A stretch of DNA of 64,000 nt from Actinomadura sp. 7K507 (GTDB lineage Bacteria > Actinomycetota > Actinomycetes > Streptosporangiales > Streptosporangiaceae). The stretch is taken from NCBI RefSeq assembly GCF_004348425.1, contig NZ_SMKK01000014.1, forward strand, positions 1 through 64,000, read 5' to 3'. Shown piece after piece: positions 6,759-14,266 of this stretch; the first letter of the stretch is position 1, and the number at the start of each line of letters is the position of its first letter. Below the pieces are notes generated by a model. The model was not told the origin of the DNA. It worked only from the letters and a program-made list of their open reading frames with translations, and did no database searches. The translations under genes and the position numbers were made by a program.

Positions 6759-8369
6759 TCAGGTTGTGAGGCGGTGGCGGATGTCTTCGCGTAGGGCGCC
6801 CTTGGCTACCTTGCCGCCGGACGAGCGGGGCAGGGCGTCCACGACTATGAGGCGTTCGGGGTGCCATTCGCGGGAGACGCCGCGTTCGGTGAGGTGCGCG
6901 GTCAGGTCGTCCAGGGTCAGGGACGTGCCGGGGCGTAGTTCCGTGTAGACGCAGACTCGTTCGCCGAAGACCTCGTCTGGCATGGCGACGGCGGCGGCCA
7001 GTGCGACGGCCGGGTGGGTGCTGACCTCCTCTTCCACGGCGGCGGCGCTGATGTTCTTGCCGCCTCGGATGATCAGGTCGCTGAGGCGGCCCACCACGCG
7101 CAGGTAGCCGTCGTCGTCGATCTCCACGATGTCGGCCATGAGCATCCAGCCGTCGGGGGTGAACAGCGCCTTGTCGGCCTCCGGGTCGTCGTAGTAGCCG
7201 GGGCAGGTGGCGGGGCCTCGGCAGCCGGGCTGGCCGGGGCGGCCCGAACCGGTGATGTCGGAGCCGTCGGACGGGTCGAACAGGCGGACCTCCATCTCCG
7301 GGATGACCCGCCCGGCGGTGCGGAGGCGGTGCTCGCGGGTGTCGTCCAGGCTGGTGTGGCTGAGCGCGCCCGTCTCGTTCGAGCCGTAGAACTGCAGGAC
7401 CTTCGCGCCGGTCGCGTCCTCGAACCGTGCCGCGCGGTCGTAGGGGACGGCCTCGCCGCCGGTGAACATGCAGCGCAGCGAGGTCAGGTCGCGCTCCCGC
7501 TCGGCCTGCGCGTTCAGCAGCATGATGAACTGCGTGCTCACGCAGTGCAGGACGGTCACCCGGTGCCGTTCGATCAGGTCGAGCGCGGCGTGCGCGTCGA
7601 ACCGCTCCATCAGGATCGTGGGGACGCCGAGGGCGGCGGGGGAGAAGTGCGCCGTCCACAGCCCGAACCCGAACGGGGACGGGACCGCGCCCATGAACAC
7701 GTCGGACGGGTTCAGCGCCCCCGCGCGGCGGGCCAGTTCGTGGAAGTAGAACCAGCGGTTCTGGGTGTGCGAGACGCATTTGGGCAGTCCGGTCGTGCCC
7801 GACGTCGAGTTCAGCATGGAGAAGTCGTCCGGGCCGAGTGCGCGGCCGGTGATGTCGGAGTCGCGAGGACGGTCGGGGAGGCCCAGGCGGTCGACGACGA
7901 CGTGGTGGGCGAGGTCGACGCCGTCTGTGCGTAGTTCGTCCAGCAAGGCGCCGGACGGTCCGCCGCGATGGTCCGCGGGGGTGACCAGGGCGCGGGAGCC
8001 GGTTCGGTGCAGGAGGTGGTGCAGTTCGCGGCGGCCCGCGCGTGCGCCCACGCCGACCAGGACGAGGCCCGCCTTCTCCGCGGCCACGGCCGCGATGTGC
8101 CAGGCCGGGCCGTCCGGGAGGAGTGTTGCGACCCGGTCGCCCGGGGCCAGGCCGAGGGCGGCCAGGTGGCGTGCCAGCGTCGTCGAGTTCTCGTCGTATG
8201 CCGACCAGGTGAGCGTTTCGTCCGGGGTCACGTAGGCGGGGTCGCCGGGACGTTCCGCCGCGTGCCGCCGGACGTGGTCGGCGACGGTCTCCGTGCCCCA
8301 CCAGCCTGCGGCCCGGTATGCCGCAACGGTCGCCTCGTCGAAGGGGCGGGTCGCGTATGGACTGGTCAC
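6759..8369 (-). CDS. AMP-dependent acyl-CoA synthetase/ligase
   Basis: 536 residues. It activates a carboxylic acid with ATP and probably transfers it to CoA. The P-loop NSTSGTTGLPKCVSHTQNR is at about residues 188-206, the A5-type motif LQFYGSNETGALSHTSLDD is mid-protein, RVVGRLSDLIIRGGKNIS follows, and the catalytic lysine is in RSSGGKVAKG near residue 520. It is most like cyclohexanecarboxylate-CoA or aryl-acid ligases. I chose the GTG at 8369 because GGGAGG lies just upstream of it. It is divergent from the liv-type importer operon, suggesting uptake and activation of the same acid. A decayed copy of its C-terminus is at 4908-5005. Confidence 0.9.
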   Translation of the reverse strand: MTSPYATRPFDEATVAAYRAAGWWGTETVADHVRRHAAERPGDPAYVTPDETLTWSAYDENSTTLARHLAALGLAPGDRVATLLPDGPAWHIAAVAAEKAGLVLVGVGARAGRRELHHLLHRTGSRALVTPADHRGGPSGALLDELRTDGVDLAHHVVVDRLGLPDRPRDSDITGRALGPDDFSMLNSTSGTTGLPKCVSHTQNRWFYFHELARRAGALNPSDVFMGAVPSPFGFGLWTAHFSPAALGVPTILMERFDAHAALDLIERHRVTVLHCVSTQFIMLLNAQAERERDLTSLRCMFTGGEAVPYDRAARFEDATGAKVLQFYGSNETGALSHTSLDDTREHRLRTAGRVIPEMEVRLFDPSDGSDITGSGRPGQPGCRGPATCPGYYDDPEADKALFTPDGWMLMADIVEIDDDGYLRVVGRLSDLIIRGGKNISAAAVEEEVSTHPAVALAAAVAMPDEVFGERVCVYTELRPGTSLTLDDLTAHLTERGVSREWHPERLIVVDALPRSSGGKVAKGALREDIRHRLTT

Positions 8370-8421
8370 AGGTGCCTCCCCGGGGTCGCGAGCTGCCTCG
8401 AAGTTAGCAGCGGCTTGAGCA

Positions 8422-8450
8422 TTGTCATAGCTTTCTTTTAAACATAAGAT
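8422..8450 (+). promoter_or_regulatory. Sigma-70-like promoter of the importer operon
   Basis: TTGTCA at 8422-8427 and TAAGAT at 8445-8450 are separated by exactly 17 nt, in an AT-rich patch that contrasts with the flanking genes. Transcription would start about 65 nt before the first permease gene at 8524. Confidence 0.6.
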
Positions 8451-8523
8451 CCCACAGAACGCGGCCGGTAGGGGCCCGCCCGGTGGAGCAGTCCGGGTAG
8501 GGGCCACGGCCGGAAGGAGCGTG

Positions 8524-9396
8524 ATGTCAGCGCAACTGTGGGTCTCGGTCGTCCAGATCGGGTGTTTCTTCGGGCTGGTCGCCCTCGGCTACTACCTCGT
8601 CCTCGAAGGAGCCGACTTCTTCAACTTCGCGCTCGGGCCGTTCGCGATGTTCTCCGGCCTCACCGCCTCCTGGCTGATGGCCGAGCGCGGCTGGCCGCTC
8701 GGGCTGGCCGCCGTGCTCGGCATCGCGATCGCCGCGGCGCTCGCGATGGTCACGGAGGTCGCGCTCGTCCGGCCGATCGACGCGCGGACGGGCGGCGGCG
8801 AACTGCCGTCGCTCATCGCGGTGGTCGCGGTGCTGTTCGCGGTCGAGCAGCTCGCCGGCACGCTGTTCGGACGGCAGCTCATGCCGGGCCGGTCATGGCT
8901 GCCGGACACGTCCCTCGACCTGGGCTTCGTCACCATCGACGGGCAGACGCTCGTGCTCGTCGCGTGCACGCTCGTCTCGTTCACCGCCGTGTGGCTGTGG
9001 ATGCGCAAGTCCAAGTACGGCCGCATCCTGCGCGCGGTCGGCAGCAACCGGGAGGCGGCGCGCACGCTCGGGATGCCGGTCGGGCGGGTGCGGCTGGTCG
9101 CGTTCGGGCTCGCCGGCCTCGTCGTCGGCCTGGCCGGGCAGCTGTTCTCCGCCAAGGCCGGAGTGAGCTTCCAGTCCGGGTTCGGGTGGGCGCTGTCGGG
9201 CTTCCTCGCCATGGTCATCGGAGGCACGGGTTCGGTGTGGGCGCCGCTGGCCGGCGGGATGCTGCTCGCGATGGCGCAGACCTTCGTCCCCTACTACCTG
9301 GGCAGCGCGTCGCTCGACTACGCCGTCCTGGCCGTCGCGATCCTGTTCTTCGCGCTGCGGCCCAAAGGCCTGTTCGTCCGGAAGGTCCGAGTATGA
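8524..9396 (+). CDS. Branched-chain amino acid-type ABC transporter permease (LivH-like)
   Basis: 290 residues with about eight hydrophobic segments. It begins VVQIGCFFGLVALGYYLVLE and contains the inner-membrane signature GRILRAVGSNREAARTLGMP (about residues 165-185), which couples to the ATPase, followed by VIGGTGSVWAPLAGGMLLA. AAGGAG lies 4 nt before the ATG at 8524; a GTG at 8521 is also in frame. It heads an operon permease-permease-ATPase-ATPase-regulator with overlapping genes. No substrate-binding protein gene is present in the operon, which is unusual. The neighbouring ligase suggests an organic acid rather than an amino acid as substrate. Confidence 0.9.
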   Translation: MSAQLWVSVVQIGCFFGLVALGYYLVLEGADFFNFALGPFAMFSGLTASWLMAERGWPLGLAAVLGIAIAAALAMVTEVALVRPIDARTGGGELPSLIAVVAVLFAVEQLAGTLFGRQLMPGRSWLPDTSLDLGFVTIDGQTLVLVACTLVSFTAVWLWMRKSKYGRILRAVGSNREAARTLGMPVGRVRLVAFGLAGLVVGLAGQLFSAKAGVSFQSGFGWALSGFLAMVIGGTGSVWAPLAGGMLLAMAQTFVPYYLGSASLDYAVLAVAILFFALRPKGLFVRKVRV

Positions 9397-10409
9397 GCGA
9401 GGCGATGAAGAGTCCCGCGGCCGCCGGGTCGCTCGGGTGGGTGCGGTCCGCGGAGACCGGACGCGTGCTCGGGACGTTCGCGCTCACCCTGTGCGTGATC
9501 GCGTGGGCGGGCGGCGACCTGTTCCGGCAGGACCTGGCGCTCCTCGGCGCCACCTACGCGCTGCTGGCGCTCGGCATGTACATGCCGTTCAACCTGGCCG
9601 GCGCGCTGTCGCTCGCCTACAGCGCCTACGTCGCGATCGGCGGGTACTCGGTCGGGCTCGTCGCGACGAAGACGGGCTGGCCGCTGCCGGTCGCCTACCT
9701 GCTCGGCGCGGCCGCGTCCGCGGTGCTGGCCGTCGCGCTCGGGTTCGCGACGCGGCGGCTGTCCGGCTTCTACCTGGCGGCGGTGACGCTGCTGTTCGGC
9801 ATGGCGTTCCAGAACTTCCTCCTGGACGCCAAGGGCATCACCGGCGGGGCGCTCGGCATCGGCTCCATCCGGCCGCTCACCCTGTTCGGGAACGAGCTGG
9901 ACCGGCAGACGTTCATCGCCCTGTGCCTGCTGGTCGTGTGGATCGTCGCGGTGGCCGTGGACCGGATCCGGCGGTCGCCGTTCGGGGTGGCGCTGCAGAG
10001 CTCCCGGGACGTTCCGGACGCCGTGGAGGCCGCCGGGATCAACGTCCCCACGCTCCGGCTGACCGTCCTCGGGGCGGGCGCGGCGATCGCGTCGCTCGGC
10101 GGCGGCCTGTTCACGACCGCGAACCTGACGATCGGTCCGGACACGTTCACGCTCCACCTGATCATGCTGGCGATCTTCATGCCGCTGCTCGGCGGCCAGG
10201 GCACGGCCTGGGGGCCGGTGCTCGGCGCGGTCCTGGTCGTCCAGCTGACCTTCAACCTGCAGATCTTCGAGCGCGCCGGATCACTGATCTTCGGCGTGGC
10301 GGTGCTGGCCGTGCTGCTGATCGCGCCCGGCGGGATCCTCGGCTACACCGGGCGCGGCGCGCGATGGCTGCGCGGACGGCTGACCCGCACGAAGGGAGCA
10401 CGAGGATGA
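9393..10409 (+). CDS. Branched-chain amino acid-type ABC transporter permease (LivM-like)
   Basis: 338 residues, mostly membrane. Key segments are GMYMPFNLAGALSLAYSAYV, GFATRRLSGFYLAAVTLLFG and the coupling helix RRSPFGVALQSSRDVPDAVE, then AAGINVPTLRLTVLGAGAAI and MPLLGGQGTAWGPVLGAVL. The ATG at 9393 overlaps the previous stop by 4 nt (ATGA). It forms the second half of the heterodimeric membrane channel with the LivH-like protein. Confidence 0.9.
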   Translation: MSEAMKSPAAAGSLGWVRSAETGRVLGTFALTLCVIAWAGGDLFRQDLALLGATYALLALGMYMPFNLAGALSLAYSAYVAIGGYSVGLVATKTGWPLPVAYLLGAAASAVLAVALGFATRRLSGFYLAAVTLLFGMAFQNFLLDAKGITGGALGIGSIRPLTLFGNELDRQTFIALCLLVVWIVAVAVDRIRRSPFGVALQSSRDVPDAVEAAGINVPTLRLTVLGAGAAIASLGGGLFTTANLTIGPDTFTLHLIMLAIFMPLLGGQGTAWGPVLGAVLVVQLTFNLQIFERAGSLIFGVAVLAVLLIAPGGILGYTGRGARWLRGRLTRTKGARG

Positions 10410-11185
10410 CCGTTCTGCTGGAAGGCACCGGGCTCGGCAAGAGCTACGGCGGTGTCCACGCGGTCGACGACGTGTCGCTGCGCCTGTCGGAAGGGGAGGT
10501 CCTCGGGCTGATCGGCCCCAACGGAGCAGGGAAGACGACGCTGGTCGACCTGCTCGACGGTGCGCAGCCCGCCGACCGCGGGAGTCTTTCCATCCGTGGC
10601 CGCCGGCTCTCCGGCCCGCCGTCGCGGCGTGCCCGCGCGGGCCTCGCGCGCACGTTCCAGCATCCGCATCTCGCGCTCGACCTGACCGTCCGCGAGAACG
10701 TCCTGCTCGGCGCCGCCGCGCCCAAGCTCGCCGGAGTCGGCGGGCTGCTCGGCGGGCTGGTCGCGGGCGCGTTCCGTCCCGCCGGGGCCCGCTTCGACGG
10801 CGTCCTGCACCGCGTCGCGAACGCCCTCGAACTCGGCGATCTGGAGCGGCGGTGCGGCGACCTCACGCTCGGCGAGCAGCGGCTCGTCGAGGTCGCCCGC
10901 GCGCTCGCCCAGGAACCGTCCGTCCTGCTGCTGGACGAGCCGTTCGCCGGCGCCGACTCGGCCGGGATCGCGGCGATCTCCGAGGCGGTGCGCGCGGTCC
11001 GGGCCGACGGCCAGGGGATCATCCTGGTCGACCACAACGTGGACATCGTCGCGTCCCTCGTCGACCGGATCATGCTGCTGCGCTCCGGGTCGGTGGTGTT
11101 CGACGGCGACCCGGCCGAATGCCTGGCCAGCCCGGAGATGCAGGACGTCTACTTCGGAACCGGTGGTGAGAACGTTGTCGCATAA
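10406..11185 (+). CDS. ABC transporter ATP-binding protein (LivG-like)
   Basis: 259 residues. Walker A is IGPNGAGKTT (about residues 36-45), the signature motif is degenerate (LTLGEQRLVEVARAL, where LSGGQ-type sequence is usual), Walker B is LLLDEPFAG and the H-loop is VDHNVDIV. The FQHPHLALDLTVRENVLLGA stretch is typical of LivG. It overlaps the LivM-like gene by 4 nt. The weak signature motif (LGEQ) is also found in other actinobacterial LivG proteins, so it is probably functional. Confidence 0.92.
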   Translation: MTVLLEGTGLGKSYGGVHAVDDVSLRLSEGEVLGLIGPNGAGKTTLVDLLDGAQPADRGSLSIRGRRLSGPPSRRARAGLARTFQHPHLALDLTVRENVLLGAAAPKLAGVGGLLGGLVAGAFRPAGARFDGVLHRVANALELGDLERRCGDLTLGEQRLVEVARALAQEPSVLLLDEPFAGADSAGIAAISEAVRAVRADGQGIILVDHNVDIVASLVDRIMLLRSGSVVFDGDPAECLASPEMQDVYFGTGGENVVA

Positions 11186-11966
11186 GCCAGCGGGGTCGCG
11201 TAAGCCTGGGGAAGCGCATGAGCTCGCGCTGAGCGGGGTCTCCGTCCGCTACGGCGAGTCGGTGGCCGTCGCGGACGCGTCGCTCACCTTCACCGGCGGC
11301 GAGATCAACGCCGTCGTCGGGCCGAACGGAGCGGGGAAGTCCAGCCTGCTGCTCGCCGCGTACGGGTCGGTCGCCGCGAAGGGCCGCGTGACCCTGGACG
11401 GCGAGGAGGTCGGCGGGCTGAGCGCCGCCCGCCGCGCCGGCCGCGGGCTCGCGCTCGTCCCGCAGGGCCGGCAGATCTTCCCGAGGCTGACCGTCCGGGA
11501 GAACTTCCAGGTCATGGCGGACACGCTCGGCCTGCCCCGCGGCGAGGTCGAGTCGGCGCTGGACCGCTTCCCGGTGCTGCGGGAACGGGCGCGGGCGCTC
11601 GCAGGGGTCCTCAGCGGCGGCGAGCAGCAGATGCTCGCCGTGTCCCGCGCCCTCATGGGGTCGCCGAAGGCGCTGCTGCTGGACGAGATGTCCACCGGCC
11701 TCGCGCCGCTCATCGTCGCCGAGCTGATGGACACCGCCCGGAGGCTCGCCGAGGACGGCACCGTCGTGGTGGTCGTCGAGCCGTCCATCGGCGCGATCCG
11801 GGACCGCCTCGACCGCGGCTACGTGCTGCTCCGCGGCCAGGCGTCCGACCCCGTCGAGGGCGGCCGGGACCTGGACGCCGCGTACCAGCGGGCGATGGGC
11901 GTCACGGTCGCCGGAAGGCCCGAGGACGCGGTGCGGCAAGCGGTTTCGCCGCAAGGTGGAACATGA
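11163..11966 (+). CDS. ABC transporter ATP-binding protein (LivF-like)
   Basis: 267 residues. Walker A is VGPNGAGKSS, the signature is LSGGEQQMLAVSRALM, Walker B is LLLDEMSTGLAPL, and LVPQGRQIFPRLTVRENFQV is the LivF hallmark. Its GTG start at 11163 lies inside the end of the LivG-like gene (23-nt overlap); a second GTG at 11166 is also possible. The region after Walker B has VVVVEPSIGAI in place of the usual H-loop histidine, which is seen in some LivF proteins. Confidence 0.9.
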   Translation: MVRTLSHKPAGSRKPGEAHELALSGVSVRYGESVAVADASLTFTGGEINAVVGPNGAGKSSLLLAAYGSVAAKGRVTLDGEEVGGLSAARRAGRGLALVPQGRQIFPRLTVRENFQVMADTLGLPRGEVESALDRFPVLRERARALAGVLSGGEQQMLAVSRALMGSPKALLLDEMSTGLAPLIVAELMDTARRLAEDGTVVVVVEPSIGAIRDRLDRGYVLLRGQASDPVEGGRDLDAAYQRAMGVTVAGRPEDAVRQAVSPQGGT

Positions 11967-12852
11967 GATAACACGGGATGACCGGAACGACGACGGCCGA
12001 GAGGACACGGACACGGTGGAGGACACGGGGGCCCCGGAGCCGCGTGCGCAGATGCGCCAGCCGCGGGTGGCGGACCTGCTCGCCGACACCCTGCGGGCGC
12101 GGATCCTGCGGGGCGAGCTGCCCGACGGGAGCCTGCTGCCCAAGCAGTCCGACCTGCTGGCGGAGTTCGGGGTCAGCAAGCTCGCCGCCCGCGAGGCGCT
12201 GCGCATCCTGGAGACGGAGGGCCTGATCACCGTCCGGCGCGGCAACACCGGCGGGTCGGTCGTGCACGCGCCGAAGCGCGACAGCGTCGCCTACATGCTC
12301 GCGCTCGTCCTGGAGTCGCGGCAGGCCGCGCTGCCGGACGTGGGGTTCGCGCTCCAGCAGATCGAGCCGTTCTGCGCGTCGCTCTGCGCGCAGCGCCCCG
12401 ACCGGCACACCGCCGTCGTTCCGGGGCTGCGCCGCGCCCACGAGAGCCTCGTGCACGCCGTCGAGACGGGTGACGAGAAGCGCGCGACGCCGGCGTCCCG
12501 CGAGTTCCACGAGGCGATCGTCCGGCTCTGCGGCAACGAGACGCTGTTCGTCGTGGCCGGTGCGCTGGAGACGCTGTGGACGGCGCAGGAGAGCAGCTGG
12601 TCCGAGCACGCGACCCGCGGCGGTTTCTTCCCGGAGCCCGCGCTGCGCAGGCAGGCGCTGGACGAGCACGCGCAGGCGCTCGCCCTCATCGAGGAGGGCG
12701 ACGCCGACGGCGTGGCCCGCCTGCTGCGCGGCCACCTGCGGACGGCGCAGAAGTACCCGATGACGGGCGTCAGCGAGGAGCAGCGCGTCGAGGCGGCCCT
12801 GCTGCGGCCGCTCCTCCAGCCCGCCGACCAGTTGTCAGCTTCTCGGCCGTGA
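11956..12852 (+). CDS. GntR/FadR-family transcriptional regulator
   Basis: 298 residues. A winged helix spans about residues 36-105 (RARILRGELPDGSLLPKQSD, EFGVSKLAAREALRILETEG, LITVRRGNTGGSVV). An all-helical FCD-type effector domain follows, with REFHEAIVRLCGNETL. It overlaps the LivF-like gene by 11 nt, so it is part of the operon it probably represses; its ligand may be the transported acid or its CoA ester. The GTG at 11956 was used; a start near 12016 would drop an acidic, possibly untranslated leader. The last residues (QLSASRP) may come from the adjacent IS element, whose candidate end begins at 12830. Confidence 0.85.
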   Translation: MEHEITRDDRNDDGREDTDTVEDTGAPEPRAQMRQPRVADLLADTLRARILRGELPDGSLLPKQSDLLAEFGVSKLAAREALRILETEGLITVRRGNTGGSVVHAPKRDSVAYMLALVLESRQAALPDVGFALQQIEPFCASLCAQRPDRHTAVVPGLRRAHESLVHAVETGDEKRATPASREFHEAIVRLCGNETLFVVAGALETLWTAQESSWSEHATRGGFFPEPALRRQALDEHAQALALIEEGDADGVARLLRGHLRTAQKYPMTGVSEEQRVEAALLRPLLQPADQLSASRP

Positions 12853-12872
12853 GCGAGCCGTGAACGGCCGAG
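12842..12872 (-). other. Hairpin spanning the GntR stop codon, possible IS right-end structure
   Basis: Perfect 9-bp stem CTCGGCCGT (12842-12850) with ACGGCCGAG (12864-12872) and a 13-nt loop. It covers the TGA of the GntR gene. It could be part of the omega-RNA region past tnpB, or a terminator for the importer operon, or both. Confidence 0.5.
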
Positions 12873-12932
12873 CTTGCGGCTAGGTCCCGGCTGGGTACCG
12901 GGGTGCCTGCCGCGTCCAGCACCCGCCCTTGG

Positions 12933-14096
12933 TTAGGGGTCGGGTGCAGGGGCGGATGACTGCCGCCCCGCGTCCCACGCAACACCCGCCCGGTGGGCGA
13001 TGTTGCGGGAGGCGTTCCGGTCCGCGTGTGCAACGACGCCGCAGTCCTGGCAGACGAACAAGGCCTGGCTCACCCGGTTCAGGTGGCTCACGTGACCGCA
13101 GTCGGCGCACCTCTGCGAGGTGTGGGCCGGATCCACCAACACCACGGGGATACCGGCGCGGCGGGCCTTGTAGCGGATGAAGGATGCGAGCTGGGCGAAC
13201 GCCCAGGAGTGGAACGCGGCCCGTTGGGGCTTGCGGTGCCGTACCCGGCTGCGGATGCCCGTCAGGTCTTCCAGGGCGATCCCGTACCCGGTGCGTTCAG
13301 CCTCGGCCACGATCCGTTTCGAGACGCAGTGGTTGATGTCGGTGGCGCGGCGCCGCTCCCGGCGGCGCTGCCGCTTCAGCACACGCTTGGCGGCCTTGGT
13401 GCGCTTGTGCTGGAGTTTGCGGCGCAGCGCGGCCTGGCGGGCGCGGTGCCGGTTCAGCCCGCGCCCGGCCGCCCGGTACCCCGACGAGGTGGTGGCGATG
13501 TTGGCGATGCCCAGGTCCACCCCCACGAACCCGCCAGGATCGGTGTTGAGGGGTTGTTCGGTGGCGTCGACGGTGATCAGCAGCAGCCATTTGCCGTCCC
13601 GGTACAGCAGGTCCGACTCGCCGCGCGGGGACTCGGCCAGCGTCTTGCGTGTCTGGGTGGAGCAGGCGAAGGCGATGTCCTTGCAGCGGCCGCGGGTGGT
13701 CCAGATCGACACCGTGCCCGCGTCCACCGCCAGGGACAGGTTCCGCTGGTCGAACGGTTGCGCCGCGTCCGCCCGGAACATGATCGGTTTGCTCTGGGCG
13801 CGGGCGCGGCGCCGGGAGCCGGGGCGGCCCAGGTTCCTGGCGCGAATGTTGGCGTGCAGGGTGGTGTAGGCGTCGGCGACCTTCTTGATCACATGCTGGG
13901 CCGCCTGCGACCCGATCCCCGCCTCCCGCAACCCCGCATAGGTGGCCTTGCGCAGATCGAAGTTGCGCGTCATGCCGGTGTCGAACGCGACCCGCGACAC
14001 CTGGTTCGCCGCGGTGTTGCAGGCGTGCAGGGTCTCGGCCAGCGCGGCGGCCTGCACGGCCGTCGGTAGCAGCTTCACCTGCACCACCAACTTCAT
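12933..14096 (-). CDS. tnpB: RNA-guided endonuclease TnpB family protein
   Basis: 387 residues, full length. The RuvC residues are present: Asp194 in VGVDLGIANIA, Glu276 in GIALEDLTGI and Asp359 in AHADRNASRN. The zinc ribbon has Cys330/Cys333 and Cys349/Cys352, so the catalytic core looks intact. TnpB proteins are DNA nucleases guided by an RNA made from the element's 3-prime end, and they help single-strand-transposing elements persist. No transposase gene is nearby, so movement would need one in trans. The ATG at 14096 starts MKLVVQVKLLPTAVQAAALA, the normal N-terminus. Confidence 0.93.
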   Translation of the reverse strand: MKLVVQVKLLPTAVQAAALAETLHACNTAANQVSRVAFDTGMTRNFDLRKATYAGLREAGIGSQAAQHVIKKVADAYTTLHANIRARNLGRPGSRRRARAQSKPIMFRADAAQPFDQRNLSLAVDAGTVSIWTTRGRCKDIAFACSTQTRKTLAESPRGESDLLYRDGKWLLLITVDATEQPLNTDPGGFVGVDLGIANIATTSSGYRAAGRGLNRHRARQAALRRKLQHKRTKAAKRVLKRQRRRERRRATDINHCVSKRIVAEAERTGYGIALEDLTGIRSRVRHRKPQRAAFHSWAFAQLASFIRYKARRAGIPVVLVDPAHTSQRCADCGHVSHLNRVSQALFVCQDCGVVAHADRNASRNIAHRAGVAWDAGRQSSAPAPDP

Positions 14097-14180
14097 GGCG
14101 TGACCATAACATTACCTACCGACAACTATCGCTTCACGCAACAACCGGCTCAGGCGGCGTTGACGCGCCGTACACGAGAA

Positions 14181-14226
14181 GCGATTCCTCCCGGCCCCTG
14201 AAGTGAAGGACCGGGGTTCCTCGCTA
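14181..14226 (-). repeat. Hairpin resembling a tnpB-element end
   Basis: On the minus strand, CCCGGTCC (14215-14208) pairs with GGGCCGGG (14197-14190) and is followed by AGGAA. Many actinobacterial tnpB elements end in a hairpin of this shape followed by GAGGA. Here it is upstream of tnpB, so it may belong to a second, lost element. It could also be a plain terminator. Confidence 0.35.
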
Positions 14227-14266
14227 GAGGATCGCTGAATCTCCTGCCGTGTGGTAGGAGAGCAGC

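Larger units (their letters stand above)
12830..14127 (-). mobile_element. tnpB-only IS element (IS200/IS605 or IS607 type)
   Basis: One tnpB gene with no tnpA nearby. Imperfect 10-nt inverted repeats may mark the ends: AGTTGTCAGC at 12830-12839 reading inward, and AGTTGTCGGT on the minus strand at 14127-14118 reading inward; 8 of 10 match. The low-coordinate (3-prime) flank holds a 9-bp hairpin, as expected for the region that gives the guide RNA. Exact ends are inference. The 3-prime end would overlap the final codons of the GntR gene. Confidence 0.5.

Noticed and set aside
12993-14069. Long plus-strand open frame of 358 codons opposite tnpB
   Set aside because: It is the antisense shadow of a clearly recognised TnpB gene; GC-rich codons leave few stops on the other strand.
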